Translations under genes and position numbers: made by a program | Part shown: one piece after another, positions 15,960 to 23,892 of the stretch | Position numbering within the stretch: the stretch's first letter is position 1 | Layout: each line of letters starts with the position of its first letter | The notes under the pieces: model-generated | The model's database searches: none | The model's input: the letters and a program-made list of their open reading frames with translations, nothing else | What the model was told of the DNA's origin: nothing | Assembly: GCA_001788395.1 (NCBI GenBank) | Contig: MGBT01000118.1 | Span: forward strand, 1 to 39,339 | Length of the DNA stretch: 39,339 nt | From: Candidatus Rokubacteria bacterium GWA2_70_23 | GTDB lineage: Bacteria > Methylomirabilota > Methylomirabilia > Rokubacteriales > CSP1-6 | Direction of reading: 5' to 3'

Positions 15960-16177
15960 CGGGCGTTGGGCCGCGAGCCAGAAAGCGAATCGATTCGGTT
16001 CGTGGGCGCGACGAGAACGACAACAGCAATCGGGAGAGCGCCGAGGTTCTGCTCACAGCTGCAGCAGCTTGCTGTTCCGGAGCCCGCCCAGCCCATCGCG
16101 GCGACGGTGCGGACGTCGTGCTCGGGCAGCAACCGGGCGAGCGGCCGCGGCAAACACTCATCCAGCGGAATGCGCAC
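15960..16177 (-). pseudogene. Broken DUF5615 (PIN-like) toxin gene
   Basis: Starts at GTG 16177 with the family's hallmark RIPLDECLPRPLARLLPEHD, then VRTVAAMGWAG. The sequence soon jumps to EQNLGALPIAVVVLVAPTNRIDSL, the family's C-terminal strand. The central part, with the conserved acidic residues of the PIN-like nuclease fold (normally FDVFVTVDRN-like), is deleted, and the C-terminus ends prematurely. Its start lies inside the end of the DUF433 gene, the normal antitoxin-toxin order. Inactive. Confidence 0.75.
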
Positions 16178-16393
16178 CGGCAGCCAGCAGGTCTCGCGCG
16201 AGTTCGAGAGCCGCGACTGCTTGATCGCGTCTCACCGTGGGGAAGTTGTCGAGAAACTGGCCAGGGTGTCCCCGGCAACCAGGTAATCGAGGATGTTCTT
16301 CACGGGGACCCGGGTCCCGCGAAATACGGGTGTGCCCCCGAGGATCTCGGGGTCGCCATGCACGACGGAATCCAATGTCCCCATGGGTTTCAT
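16158..16393 (-). pseudogene. Frameshifted DUF433 antitoxin gene
   Basis: Begins ATG 16393 (or 16384). The DUF433 signature VVHGDPEILGGTPVFRGTRV, then VKNILDYLVAGDTLASF, is clear. After ASF the match moves to another frame (LDNFPTVRRDQAVAALELA); one missing C near 16252 explains this. DUF433 proteins are DNA-binding antitoxins of DUF5615 toxins. The partner that follows is also broken, so the module is dead as written. Confidence 0.78.
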
Positions 16394-16477
16394 CACGGAG
16401 CATGGATACACGCCCGGCGGGGGCCGCAGGCGCATCGCACGCTTGCTCGTGGGTGAAATGTATGCCATTTTACCCAC

Positions 16478-17635
16478 ATGTACGAACGCGTCTTGACCGC
16501 GCGCCTGGCGGGCGGCGCCCGCAGCGTGCTGCTCCTTGGACCGAGACAGGTCGGCAAGTCGACCCTGCTCGCGGGGCTCCATCCCGATTGGACCATCAAC
16601 GTGGCCGACCCCGCGACCTTCCGCGACTACTTGACCGAGCCGCAGCGCTTCGGTCGCGAGCTCGAGTCCGCCAAGCGCGCGACGCGCCTGATCCTGGTCG
16701 ACGAGATCCAGCGCGCGCCGTCGATGCTCGACACCATCCAGGTCGCGATCGATCGCGACGCGCGGCGCTTTCGCTTCCTCGTGTCGGGCTCCAGCGCGCG
16801 CAAGCTGAGGCGCGGGCAAGCCAACCTGCTCCCCGGCCGCGTCGACGTTCACTACATGCACCCGCTGCTCGCCCACGAGCTGGGGAGCGAGTTCGACCTC
16901 GAGCGCGCGCTGGCCCACGGCATGCTCCCCGGAATCTGGGCGGAGCCGGACGTTGCGCAGCGCGCGCTGACCTTGCGGAGCTACTCCGACGCCTACCTGC
17001 GCGAGGAGGTCCAATCGGAAGCACTCGTGCGCAACCTCGGTGGCTACGCGCGACTGCTCGATCTCGTGGCGGCGTCATCGGGCCGCATCCTCAACCTGCG
17101 CAGCTTGTGCGGCGACGCCGGCATCGGCTACGAGACCGCGCGGCGCTACCTCGAGGTCCTGGAAGACACGCTCGTGGCCTTCCGCGTGCCGGCCTGGTCC
17201 GGCACCGCCAGGGGGAGCCTGATCGCGCATCCGAAGATCTACCTGTTCGACATCGGCGTCCGCAACGCGCTCTTGCGCCGGCCGCTCGATCGCCCTCTCG
17301 ACGACGAGCGCGGGCTCTTGTTCGAGCACTTCGTCGCAGGTGAGCTGCACGGCCGCACGGGCACGCTGTGGCCGGAGATGAGCCTGCACCACTACCGCTC
17401 GCGTGGCGGCGCCGAAGTCGACTTCGTGCTCTCGTTCGCGCGCGAGCAATGGGGCATCGAGGTCAAGGCATCGCGCCGCGTCGATCGCGCCGACCTCTCG
17501 GGTCTGCGCTCGTTCGGCGAGACGCTGCCGCGCGTCAAGCGCAAGATCGTCGTCTTCCTCGGGCCGCGTGCGCAGCGAATCGACGACGTCGAGGCGCTGC
17601 CCCTGGAGGAGTTCCTCGCCGAGCTTCCGCATTGA
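16478..17635 (+). CDS. AAA_14/DUF4143 ATPase
   Basis: 385 aa and intact. N-terminal AAA domain with Walker A GPRQVGKST (residues 21-29), Walker B LILVDEIQ (about 70-77) and sensor VSGSSARKL. A C-terminal DUF4143 domain has the endonuclease-like elements IYLFDIGVRNALLRR, GLLFEHFVAGEL, GAEVDFVL and WGIEVKAS, the last two resembling the D...ExK core of restriction-like nucleases. The family is very common in environmental genomes and archaea. Its function is unproven, with suggestions including stress, mobile-element or toxin-related roles. It stands alone between the broken DUF433/DUF5615 pair and an IS91-like remnant. Confidence 0.9.
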   Translation: MYERVLTARLAGGARSVLLLGPRQVGKSTLLAGLHPDWTINVADPATFRDYLTEPQRFGRELESAKRATRLILVDEIQRAPSMLDTIQVAIDRDARRFRFLVSGSSARKLRRGQANLLPGRVDVHYMHPLLAHELGSEFDLERALAHGMLPGIWAEPDVAQRALTLRSYSDAYLREEVQSEALVRNLGGYARLLDLVAASSGRILNLRSLCGDAGIGYETARRYLEVLEDTLVAFRVPAWSGTARGSLIAHPKIYLFDIGVRNALLRRPLDRPLDDERGLLFEHFVAGELHGRTGTLWPEMSLHHYRSRGGAEVDFVLSFAREQWGIEVKASRRVDRADLSGLRSFGETLPRVKRKIVVFLGPRAQRIDDVEALPLEEFLAELPH

Positions 17636-17797
17636 CGCTCTTCTTTCAGCGCTGGCATTGCGTCGGGCTGTTGGACCTACTCCGTCTGCAGGCCGAGGGG
17701 TAAGAGAACCAGGCCGATCGCCGCGGCGGGCTCGCGGGCAAGGCGCGGGCGCAGGGGGGAGAGTGAGGCGTCGAGGGTCTGATCGAGGGCGGAGAGT

Positions 17798-17953
17798 CTA
17801 CCTGATCGCGGGCGGGGCGGGGCCGGGCGGCGCGGGGGGGCCCGCGCGGGCCAGGTGGGTGAGGAGGGCCTGGACGGCGAGGGGGTCCTGCACGGTGGCG
17901 ATGACGCGCAGCCGGCCGCCGCAGCGGGGACAAGCGAGGACGTCGAGGAGGTG
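17798..17953 (-). pseudogene. C-terminal remnant of an IS91-like transposase
   Basis: About 50 residues: HLLDVLACPRCGGRLRVIA, then TVQDPLAVQALLTHL, a Pro/Ala-rich tail and a TAG stop. The CPRCGG zinc motif followed by this Ile/Leu-rich helix is the stereotyped C-terminus of IS91-type (Y2) transposases. The catalytic domain is absent. The remnant ends exactly at the sequence that forms the leader of glcD. Confidence 0.65.
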
Positions 17954-17959
17954 TAGCGG

Positions 17960-17965
17960 TATAAT
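17960..17965 (+). promoter_or_regulatory. TATAAT -10 box abutting the glcD start
   Basis: Perfect TATAAT ending 6 nt before ATG 17972. No Shine-Dalgarno and no good -35 are visible. If used, transcription would begin at or next to the ATG, giving a leaderless glcD mRNA. A related GTATAC follows the TPP gene at 9246-9251. Confidence 0.45.
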
Positions 17966-17971
17966 TCCGCC

Positions 17972-19444
17972 ATGCCGGCTCTCACCGAGGCCCGGAAGAA
18001 GTCCCTCCGCCGGGAGATGGAAGCGCTCCTGGGCCCGGGCGCCGTCCTCTCCGATCCCGACGAGCTGATGGTCTATGAATCCGACGGGCTCACCCTCTTC
18101 CGGGCGCTGGCCGACTTCGTGGTCTTCCCGCTCACTGCCGAGCACGTCGCCGCGCTGGTCAGGCTCGCCCAGCGTGAGGGGCTGCCCTTCGTGGCGCGCG
18201 GGGCGGGCACCGGGCTGTCGGGCGGATGCCTGCCGGCCGAGGGCGGCCTCGTCATCTCGCTCATGCGGATGAACCGCGTCCTCGAGGTGGACTACGACAA
18301 TCAGCTCGCCGTGGTGGAGCCGGGACTGGTGAACCTGCACCTCTCGTGGGCGGTGGGCGCGCGCGGCTTCTACTACGCGCCCGACCCCTCGAGCCAGCAG
18401 GCCTGCACCATCGGCGGCAATATCGCCAACAACTCGGGCGGTCCCCACACGCTCAAGTACGGCGTGACCACGAACCACGTGCTGGGCCTCGAGGTGGTGC
18501 TGCCGGACGGCGAGATCGTGTGGCTCGGCGGCAAGACCCGCGATCCCCAGGGCTACGACCTCACCGGCATCTTCGTGGGCTCCGAGGGCACGTTCGGCAT
18601 CGCCACCAAGATCGTCCTGCGCATCCTCAGGCAGCCGCAGGCGGTGCGGACGGTGCTGGCCGTGTTCAACGAGATCGACCAGGCCTCGGAGGCGGTGTCG
18701 GCCATCATTGCCCGCGGCCTCATCCCGGCGGCCATGGAGATGATCGACCAGCTGACCATCCAGGCCGTGGAGGACGCCTTCGGCTGCGGCTACCCGCGCG
18801 ATGCGGCCGCGGCGCTGCTGATCGAGATGGACGGGCTCGCCGCGGGGATGGACGAGCAGGCCGCGCGCGTCATCGCCGCCTGTCGCGAGACGGGCGCCCG
18901 CGAGGTGCGGCTGGCGCGCGACGAGGCCGAGCGCCAGCTCCTGTGGAAAGGGCGCAAGTCGGCCTTCGGGGCCTACGGGCGGATCTCGCCGGCCTATCTC
19001 GTCATGGACGGCGTGATCCCGCGCACCAGGCTGCCCTATGTGCTTCGTCGCGTGAACGAGATCGTGGCGGGCTACGGGCTGCGCGTCGGCAACGTCTTCC
19101 ACGCGGGCGATGGCAACCTGCACCCGAACATCCTCTACGATCCGCGCAAGCCCGGGGAGGAGCAGCGGGTCGTGGCGGCCGGCGGCGAGATCCTCAAGGT
19201 CTGCGCCGAGGTGGGTGGCTCCATCTCCGGCGAGCATGGCATCGGGCTGGAGAAGAGGGACTACATGCCGCTGATCTTCTCCGAGGCGGATCTCGGCTGC
19301 ATGGCCCGCGTCAAGCGCGCCTTCAATCCCACCGGGCTCTGCAACCCCGGCAAGATCTTCCCGAGCCGGAAGGGTTGCGCGGAGGCGGGCTTCGCCTCTC
19401 GCCCCCATCCGATCGAAGAGGCGGGTCTCGCCCAGCGCTTCTAG
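17972..19444 (+). CDS. glcD: Glycolate oxidase, FAD subunit GlcD
   Basis: 490 aa FAD-linked oxidoreductase that oxidises glycolate or a related 2-hydroxyacid, passing electrons to GlcF. N-terminal FAD-binding PCMH domain: VARGAGTGLSGG (about 75-86), SSQQACTIGGNIANNSGG and VGSEGTFGI. C-terminal FAD-oxidase domain: VFHAGDGNLHPNIL and the catalytic SGEHGIGLEK. It ends with a 25-residue tail (FASRPHPIEEAGLAQRF) whose coding sequence is duplicated in the scar at 9255-9319. First gene of a glcDEF-moaB operon. The start is at ATG 17972 with a TATAAT box just ahead. Confidence 0.95.
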   Translation: MPALTEARKKSLRREMEALLGPGAVLSDPDELMVYESDGLTLFRALADFVVFPLTAEHVAALVRLAQREGLPFVARGAGTGLSGGCLPAEGGLVISLMRMNRVLEVDYDNQLAVVEPGLVNLHLSWAVGARGFYYAPDPSSQQACTIGGNIANNSGGPHTLKYGVTTNHVLGLEVVLPDGEIVWLGGKTRDPQGYDLTGIFVGSEGTFGIATKIVLRILRQPQAVRTVLAVFNEIDQASEAVSAIIARGLIPAAMEMIDQLTIQAVEDAFGCGYPRDAAAALLIEMDGLAAGMDEQAARVIAACRETGAREVRLARDEAERQLLWKGRKSAFGAYGRISPAYLVMDGVIPRTRLPYVLRRVNEIVAGYGLRVGNVFHAGDGNLHPNILYDPRKPGEEQRVVAAGGEILKVCAEVGGSISGEHGIGLEKRDYMPLIFSEADLGCMARVKRAFNPTGLCNPGKIFPSRKGCAEAGFASRPHPIEEAGLAQRF

Positions 19445-19471
19445 CGCGGGCGGGCTCCCCGCGACAGGCGC

Positions 19472-20803
19472 GTGCACTCCCCGCTCAGCCGCCGGCTCGC
19501 CGAGATCGTCGGCGGGGCGCATGTGCTCACCGGCGCCGAGTGCGCCCCCTATGTCGTCGAGGGGCGGACGCCCGAGTGCGCGGTGTTCCCCGGCTCCAGG
19601 GAGGACATCGCCGCGGTGCTTGGCGTCGCGGCCGACAGCGGCACCCCGGTGATGCCGTGGGGCGGCGGCACCGGCATGGCGCTCGGATCGCCACCGGCGC
19701 ACCCGGGGCTCGTGCTGGGGCTCAGGCGCCTCGGGCGGCTTCTCGAGCACGAGCCGGGCGATCTCACCGCGACGGTGGAGGCCGGGATGACGCTCGAGGC
19801 CTTCCAGGCCGAGCTCTCCCGGCGCGGCCAGTGGCTCTCGCTGGACCCGCCACAGGCGGCGCGGGCCACGCTGGGCGGCATCCTCGCGAGCAATGCCTCG
19901 GGGCCGCGGCGCCACCTCTATGGGACGGCGCGCGACCTCCTCATCGGCATCACCATGGTCCTCGCCGACGGCGCCATCGTGCGCGGCGGGGGCAAGGTCG
20001 TGAAGAACGTGGCCGGCTACGATCTCCCCAAGCTCGCCGTCGGCTCCTTCGGCACGCTCGGCGTCATCGTCGAGGCGACGGTGAAGCTCCGCCCGCGCCC
20101 CGACTGCGACCGGCTCGTCGTGGCGCGGTTCTCCACGCTCGCCGAGGCGGGCCAGGCGGCGCGCGCCGTCATGGCCTCCGACCTGATCCCCTCGGCGCTG
20201 GACGTCGTGGACGGGGAGGGACTCCGCGCGCTCGACGGCGAGGGCGCCCCCGGGGGCGCCGCCCTCCTGGTCGGCGTGGACGGCATCGCCGAGCAGGTCG
20301 AGTGGCAATGCGAGGAGGTGGGACGGCTGTTGAAGGACTGCGGGCTCGCCGGCGTCCGCGTGCTCGACGGCACGGAGCGGGACGAGGCCTGGCGCGCGGT
20401 GGGCGAGATGCCGCAGCGCGCGTTCACGGACGCCACCGCCGGGATGAAGTGGGGCGTGCTGCCCACGCAGGTCGCCGAGCTGATCGCGCGGGCCGGCGCG
20501 GTCGCCAGTCAGCGCGGACTCCGGGCCGCCTTCGTGGCCCATGCCGGGTTGGGCATCATCTCGGCCGTGCTCGACGCCGCGGGCGCCGATGCCGAGCAGG
20601 TGGCCTGCACGCTGGGCGAGTGGCGCGCGCTCGTCAATGGGTCGGGCGGCCATGCCCTCGTCGAGTGGGCCCCGCTGGCCGTGAAGGAGCGCATCGCCGT
20701 GTGGGACACCCCGGGCCCGGACAGCCGCATCATGCGGCAGCTCAAGGCCGAGCTCGATCCCCGGGGCATCCTCAACCCCGGCCGCTTCCTCGGAGGCATC
20801 TGA
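19472..20803 (+). CDS. glcE: Glycolate oxidase, FAD-binding subunit GlcE
   Basis: 443 aa, starting at GTG 19472, 27 bp after glcD. It has the PCMH FAD-binding fold (PVMPWGGGTGMALG near residues 57-70, TLGGILASNASGPRRHLYG, GSFGTLGVI), a short C-terminal domain, and the closing motif LDPRGILNPGRF. It is longer than the ~350 aa common for GlcE but lacks GlcD's His-rich active site, so it acts as the second flavoprotein subunit. The gap to glcF is 4 bp. Confidence 0.93.
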   Translation: MHSPLSRRLAEIVGGAHVLTGAECAPYVVEGRTPECAVFPGSREDIAAVLGVAADSGTPVMPWGGGTGMALGSPPAHPGLVLGLRRLGRLLEHEPGDLTATVEAGMTLEAFQAELSRRGQWLSLDPPQAARATLGGILASNASGPRRHLYGTARDLLIGITMVLADGAIVRGGGKVVKNVAGYDLPKLAVGSFGTLGVIVEATVKLRPRPDCDRLVVARFSTLAEAGQAARAVMASDLIPSALDVVDGEGLRALDGEGAPGGAALLVGVDGIAEQVEWQCEEVGRLLKDCGLAGVRVLDGTERDEAWRAVGEMPQRAFTDATAGMKWGVLPTQVAELIARAGAVASQRGLRAAFVAHAGLGIISAVLDAAGADAEQVACTLGEWRALVNGSGGHALVEWAPLAVKERIAVWDTPGPDSRIMRQLKAELDPRGILNPGRFLGGI

Positions 20804-20807
20804 CCCC

Positions 20808-22163
20808 ATGGCTCACGGCACAGCGCTGGAGCCCCCACAGGGGGCGGGCGGGCCCACGGCCCGAGTGCCCGCCCCATGGGAGATGGGCCCGCTCGCTCTC
20901 CACGGCCACGATGTCGACGGCGTGAACCGCTGCGTCCACTGCGGCCTCTGCCTGGCCTCCTGTCCCACCTTCTCCCTACTCGGCACCGAGATGGACTCCC
21001 CGCGCGGGCGCATCGTCCTGATCAAGTCGCTCGCCGAGGGACGCATCGAGCTCTCCGACTCGACCCGGGCGCATCTGGACCTGTGCCTCGGCTGCCGCGC
21101 CTGCGAGACCGTCTGCCCCTCGGGGGTGCCCTATGGCCAGCTCATCGAGGCGGCGCGGGCCGAGATCGAGCGGAGGCACCCCGGCGGCCCGGTGCGGCGG
21201 CTCTTCCGCTGGCTGAACTTCGCCGTGCTGCTGCCCCATCCCCGGCTGCTCGGCCTGGCCGCCACGGGCTTGCGGTGCTATCAGGTGAGCGGGCTCCAGC
21301 GGGTCCTGCGCGCCTCGGGGCTCCTGCGCCTGCTGCCCGGGCCGCTTGCGGCCTGGGAGCCGCTGCTGCCCAGGCTCCCTCCCGCGGCAGCCAGGGCGCC
21401 GCTCCCCGAGGTGACGCATGCCGAGGGTCAGCGGCGCGCCCGGGTGGGGCTCCTCACGGGGTGCATCCAGCAGGTGGCCTTCGGTACTCAGAACCGCGCG
21501 ACGGCACGCGTGCTCGCGCGAAACGGCGCCGAGGTCCTGGCCCCGCGCGCTCAGTCCTGCTGCGGAGCGCTCCACGCGCATGCGGGAGAGGACGGGCTGG
21601 CGCGCGATCTGGCCCGGCGCACCATCGAGGCGTTCGAGGCGGCGGGGGTGGACCAGGTGATCGCCAATACCTCGGGCTGCGGCGCCCACATGAAGAGCTA
21701 CGGGATGCTCCTGGCCTCGGACCCCGCGTGGCGCGCCCGCGCCGCCCGCTTCGCGGCGCGGGTGCGGGATGTCTCCGAGTTCCTCTGCCAGGAGCCGCTC
21801 CGCGGGCCGCTCCAGCCCGTGGCGCGCACGGTGACCTACCATGACCCGTGCCACGTGATCCACGGCCAGAAGATCCGGAAGGAGCCGCGCGCGCTCCTCG
21901 CCCAGATCCCGGGGCTGCGGGTCGTGGAGCTGAGCGAGGCTGACTGGTGCTGCGGCTCGGCGGGCACCTATAACCTGACCCAGCCCGAGATGGCGCAGCG
22001 GCTCCAGGAGCGGAAGATCGCCCATATCCGCGCCACCGGGGCCGAGGCCGTGGTGACGGCCAACCCCGGCTGCATCATCCAGATCGCCCAGGGGCTCCAG
22101 GCGACCGGGGCGCCCACGCGAGTGATGCACATCGTCGAGCTGCTCGACGAGGCCTACCGGTGA
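20808..22163 (+). CDS. glcF: Glycolate oxidase, iron-sulfur subunit GlcF
   Basis: 451 aa. Two [4Fe-4S] ferredoxin-type motifs, CVHCGLCLASCP (about residues 43-54) and CLGCRACETVCPSG (about 96-109), are followed by two CCG domains: GLLTGC ... SCCGALHAHAG with NTSGCGAHMK, and YHDPCH ... DWCCGSAGTYN. These are the heterodisulfide-reductase-like cysteine sets of GlcF. It takes electrons from GlcD/GlcE and probably delivers them to quinone at the membrane. The N-terminus has a ~25-residue Pro/Gly-rich extension before the first cluster. Its stop overlaps the moaB start. Confidence 0.95.
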   Translation: MAHGTALEPPQGAGGPTARVPAPWEMGPLALHGHDVDGVNRCVHCGLCLASCPTFSLLGTEMDSPRGRIVLIKSLAEGRIELSDSTRAHLDLCLGCRACETVCPSGVPYGQLIEAARAEIERRHPGGPVRRLFRWLNFAVLLPHPRLLGLAATGLRCYQVSGLQRVLRASGLLRLLPGPLAAWEPLLPRLPPAAARAPLPEVTHAEGQRRARVGLLTGCIQQVAFGTQNRATARVLARNGAEVLAPRAQSCCGALHAHAGEDGLARDLARRTIEAFEAAGVDQVIANTSGCGAHMKSYGMLLASDPAWRARAARFAARVRDVSEFLCQEPLRGPLQPVARTVTYHDPCHVIHGQKIRKEPRALLAQIPGLRVVELSEADWCCGSAGTYNLTQPEMAQRLQERKIAHIRATGAEAVVTANPGCIIQIAQGLQATGAPTRVMHIVELLDEAYR

Positions 22164-22684
22164 AGATCACGCCGCCCGACGCCGTCCCGCAGGAGCACAG
22201 GAGCCACGCCCCGCGCGCCGTCGGCTGCTTCGTGCTGACGATCTCCGACTCCAAGACCGCCGAGACGGACACGAGCGGGGCCCTGATCCGCGAGCTGCTG
22301 ATGGCCGCCGGTCACACGGTGGTGGGCCAGGGCATGGTCAAGGACGAGCCCGCCCAGGTGCAGGCCGTGGTGCGGCACGAGTGCGCGGATCCGCGGATCC
22401 AGGCCTTCATCATGACGGGTGGCACCGGCATCACCTCGCGGGATGCCACCTTCGAGGCGGTGGAGGGCCTGCTCGACAAGCGCCTCACCGGCTTCGGCGA
22501 GCTCTTCCGCATGCTCTCCTATGCCGAGATCGGCGCGGCGGCCATGCTCTCCCGCGCCCAGGCAGGCGTGGTCACGGGGCGCGTCCTCTTCTCCCTTCCC
22601 GGCTCGCCCAATGCCTGCCGGCTCGCGCTCGAGAAGCTGATCCTGCCCGAGCTCGGCCATCTGATCCGCGAGGTGAGCCGGTAG
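22160..22684 (+). CDS. moaB: MoaB/MogA-family molybdopterin protein
   Basis: 174 aa, starting at a GTG that overlaps glcF's TGA (GTGA). The family signatures are all present: LTISDSKTAETDTSG (near 30-44), TGGTGITSRDATFEAV (near 93-108), the helix with FGELFRMLSYAEIGAAAMLSRA, and SLPGSPNA. Members bind or adenylylate molybdopterin during molybdenum-cofactor synthesis. No other moa/moe gene is in the window, and glycolate oxidase does not use molybdenum, so the linkage may reflect only shared transcription. Confidence 0.9.
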   Translation: MKITPPDAVPQEHRSHAPRAVGCFVLTISDSKTAETDTSGALIRELLMAAGHTVVGQGMVKDEPAQVQAVVRHECADPRIQAFIMTGGTGITSRDATFEAVEGLLDKRLTGFGELFRMLSYAEIGAAAMLSRAQAGVVTGRVLFSLPGSPNACRLALEKLILPELGHLIREVSR

Positions 22685-22752
22685 GCCCACGACGGGCGGC
22701 GCGAAGTTGCACCGGGCAGTATACTGGCCCCGACTCGAGAGGAGGCCCGCTC

Positions 22753-23892
22753 ATGCTCATGACGACCCGGCACAGGCTCCGTGTGGCACTCATCCCGCTC
22801 GCGCTCTGCGCGCTCCTGATTCCGGGCGGGGCGCTGCCCGCGGCGGCGGCCGACCCCCTCTGGACCGAGAGCCAGGGCGCCAGCGCGCCTTCGGAGATCG
22901 CCCGGCTCAACGAGCTGATGCACTCGCTCGCGGAGCGGCTCAAGCCCCCGCTGGTCCAGGTGCGCGTGCGCCGTCCCACGGGGGCGGCCTCCGAGGAAAC
23001 GGCCCCGCATCCCCTGCCGGACGAGCCGCGGCGCACCTCCGGCTCGGGCTTCATCATTCGCCAGGACGGCTACATCGTGACCAACGCGCATGTCGTGGAC
23101 GACGCCGAGCGCATCCAGATCAGGCTCGCCGACGGGCGCCGCTTCGATGCCCGCCTCATCGGCCTGGACAATCGCGTGGACCTCGCCCTCGTGAAGATCG
23201 AGGCCACGGGGCTGCCCGTGGCGGCGCTGGGCGACTCCAACCGGCTGCGCGTGGGCGAGTTCGTCCTGGCCCTCGGCCATCCCTTCGGTCTCGAGCAGAC
23301 GGTGTCCTTCGGCATCGTGAGCCGCAAGGGCGCCCCGCTCCAGGTGGCCGCGCCCGGCTTCGACTTCATCCAGACCGACGCCGCGGTGAACCCGGGCAAC
23401 TCCGGCGGCCCGCTGGTCAACATGGCCGGCGAGGTCGTCGGCGTGAACAGCATGGCGGCGCGCAACGGCTCCATCGGATTCGCGATCCCGGTCAACCTGG
23501 TCAAGGGCCTCCTGCCCCAGCTCGCGGAGAAGGGCAAGGTCGAGTGGGGCTGGCTCGGCGTCACCATCGGCGAGGTGGACGAGGACCAGGCGCCGAAGTA
23601 CGGGCTTGCGGAGCCGCGCGGGGTGCTGATCCGCCAGGTCGTCGCCGGCCAGCCCGCCGATCAGGGCGGCGTCAAGGCCGACGACGTGGTGCTCGCGGTG
23701 GACGGCACGCAGATCGAGGGGCCGCGGGATCTCCAGCGCATCATCTCGAGCACGCCGGTAGGCCGCACCGTCACGCTCAAGGTCATGCGCGCCGGCAAGG
23801 AGCAGGATCTCGCGGTCACCGTGGGAGCCTATCAGGCCCCCAGGGCTCCGCGCGTCCCCCGCAGCTCGCCTTCGCCTCGCCCGCATCCGTGA
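22753..23892 (+). CDS. HtrA/Deg-family periplasmic serine protease
   Basis: 379 aa. An N-terminal signal peptide (basic start, then ALIPLALCALLIPGGALPAA) is followed by a trypsin-like domain with the triad H113 (TNAHVV), D143 (NRVDLALVKI) and S217 (NPGNSGGP). One PDZ domain follows (about 275-360: WLGVTIGEVDEDQAPKYGL, DVVLAVDG). The Pro/Arg/Ser-rich tail is probably disordered. A GAGGAGG ribosome-binding site precedes ATG 22753. Deg proteases degrade or refold damaged envelope proteins. The next gene starts within its stop (GTGA), so the two exported enzymes are co-expressed. Confidence 0.94.
   Translation: MLMTTRHRLRVALIPLALCALLIPGGALPAAAADPLWTESQGASAPSEIARLNELMHSLAERLKPPLVQVRVRRPTGAASEETAPHPLPDEPRRTSGSGFIIRQDGYIVTNAHVVDDAERIQIRLADGRRFDARLIGLDNRVDLALVKIEATGLPVAALGDSNRLRVGEFVLALGHPFGLEQTVSFGIVSRKGAPLQVAAPGFDFIQTDAAVNPGNSGGPLVNMAGEVVGVNSMAARNGSIGFAIPVNLVKGLLPQLAEKGKVEWGWLGVTIGEVDEDQAPKYGLAEPRGVLIRQVVAGQPADQGGVKADDVVLAVDGTQIEGPRDLQRIISSTPVGRTVTLKVMRAGKEQDLAVTVGAYQAPRAPRVPRSSPSPRPHP

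Noticed and set aside
17798-20809. A 1003-codon open frame antisense to glcD, glcE and the IS91 remnant
   Set aside because: It runs opposite to clearly conserved glc genes and its composition is that of a high-GC shadow frame. Only its last ~50 codons (the IS91-like tail) have family character.
22707-23888. Upstream extension of the alpha/beta-hydrolase frame through the HtrA gene
   Set aside because: Low-complexity shadow frame; the signal peptide begins right at GTG 23889, overlapping the HtrA stop.
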